Shown here: one piece after another, positions 5,502 to 5,803 of the stretch
Numbering within the stretch: position 1 is the stretch's first letter
How the letters are laid out: each line of letters begins with the position of its first letter
The notes under the pieces: model-generated
Seen by the model: only the letters and a program-made list of their open reading frames with translations
Told to the model about the DNA's origin: nothing
Database searches by the model: none
Position numbers and translations under genes: made by a program
Assembly (NCBI GenBank): GCA_004525355.1
Contig: SPCK01000149.1
Coordinates: 1-5,803, forward strand
Reading direction: 5' to 3'
DNA from: Spirochaetales bacterium
GTDB taxonomy: Bacteria; Spirochaetota; Spirochaetia; Treponematales; UBA12059
DNA length: 5,803 nt

Positions 5502-5803
5502 ATGAAGAAAGCGCTTATCGCGCTGGCCATCGTCCTGTGCGTCGCGGGTACCGCGTTCGCCCAGGTCAAGAGTGGCCCGATCGTAGACAAGGTAATCTAC
5601 GAAGTCCGCATGGATCAGACCCTCGCAACGAAAGACATCATCGAAGGCAAGGCAGACGTATTCTTCCAGGCCGTTCCCGCGGCCATCCTTCGGGGCCTCT
5701 CGGAAACCGAGAAAGCCAAGCTTGACCAGTATCAGGTCCCGTCCGGATCCTGGTCGCTCATGATCAACCCGATCCCGAACAAGGCTCCCTACACCTGGAC
5801 CAA
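5502..5803 (+). CDS. Secreted ABC transporter solute-binding protein, family 5-like (N-terminal part)
   Basis: Probably a periplasmic binding protein that captures peptides or another small solute for an ABC importer. The first 100 codons are present and the frame is open at the right edge. Residues 1-20 are a signal peptide: MKK, a hydrophobic core, then the type I site TAFA before Gln21. Cys13 is not in a proper lipobox, so the mature protein should be soluble. After it, IVDKVIYEVRMDQTLATKDI (27-46) and EGKADVFFQ (48-56) resemble the 'LDKVVYRVIPD...ALQAGEIDI' part of family-5 proteins. In classical members that part lies about 200 residues into the chain, so the usual first lobe seems missing or rearranged. 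The segment QYQVPSGSWSLMINPIPNKAPYTW (77-100 region) resembles the 'NP' strand before the FALNxLIDR motif, which would lie beyond the edge. The consensus ribosome binding site suggests strong expression. Permease and ATPase genes are expected downstream but are not seen. Confidence 0.8.
   Translation, partial: MKKALIALAIVLCVAGTAFAQVKSGPIVDKVIYEVRMDQTLATKDIIEGKADVFFQAVPAAILRGLSETEKAKLDQYQVPSGSWSLMINPIPNKAPYTWT

Noticed and set aside
1..5803. CRISPR array, insertion sequence, prophage, tRNA or other mobile-element sign
   Set aside because: There are no regularly spaced repeats, no transposase or integrase fragments, no tRNA-like segment and no terminal repeats. The coding regions look uniform in composition.

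Overview
The window looks like ordinary chromosomal DNA of a free-living, GC-rich, diderm bacterium. A spirochaete is the best guess. The N-terminus of the solute-binding protein at the right end resembles a set of binding proteins I associate with spirochaetes, and it has a type I signal peptide and no lipobox. The TGS/ThrRS-like nucleoside kinase in the middle is also common in Spirochaetes, Thermotogae, Clostridia and Bacteroidetes. This is inference from family recognition; no rRNA or other marker is present.

Layout. Positions 1-963 (minus strand) hold a LacI-family repressor that lacks only its last residues at the left edge. Positions 1014-3308 (minus) hold a 764-residue soluble TPR-GAF-GGDEF protein, a probable diguanylate cyclase. 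It lies 50 bp upstream of the repressor gene with no terminator between them, so the two may be cotranscribed. The 166 bp from 3309 to 3474 form a divergent control region. It has a strong extended -10 for the GGDEF gene, placed so close to the ATG that the mRNA would be nearly leaderless, and a perfect 7-bp dyad over the -35 position. Positions 3475-5127 (plus) hold a complete 550-residue uridine/nucleoside-kinase-like protein with ThrRS-like N-terminal domains whose editing-site residues are all replaced. Positions 5128-5501 are non-coding: a G9 tract, a terminator-like hairpin, then AT-rich DNA with several dyads and a candidate promoter. Positions 5502-5803 (plus) start a secreted family-5 (oligopeptide-type) ABC solute-binding protein, cut by the right edge.

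How the genes may work together. The LacI-type repressor and the solute-binding protein would suit a nutrient-uptake locus, but the repressor's target is not known. The GGDEF protein would connect an intracellular signal, sensed by GAF or TPR, to c-di-GMP. The kinase is probably a separate transcription unit with a housekeeping or salvage role. I do not see a clear new multi-gene system. The most notable points are the unusual start of the solute-binding protein, the leaderless-looking GGDEF promoter with its dyad, and the palindromes in the 5.34-5.47 kb control region.
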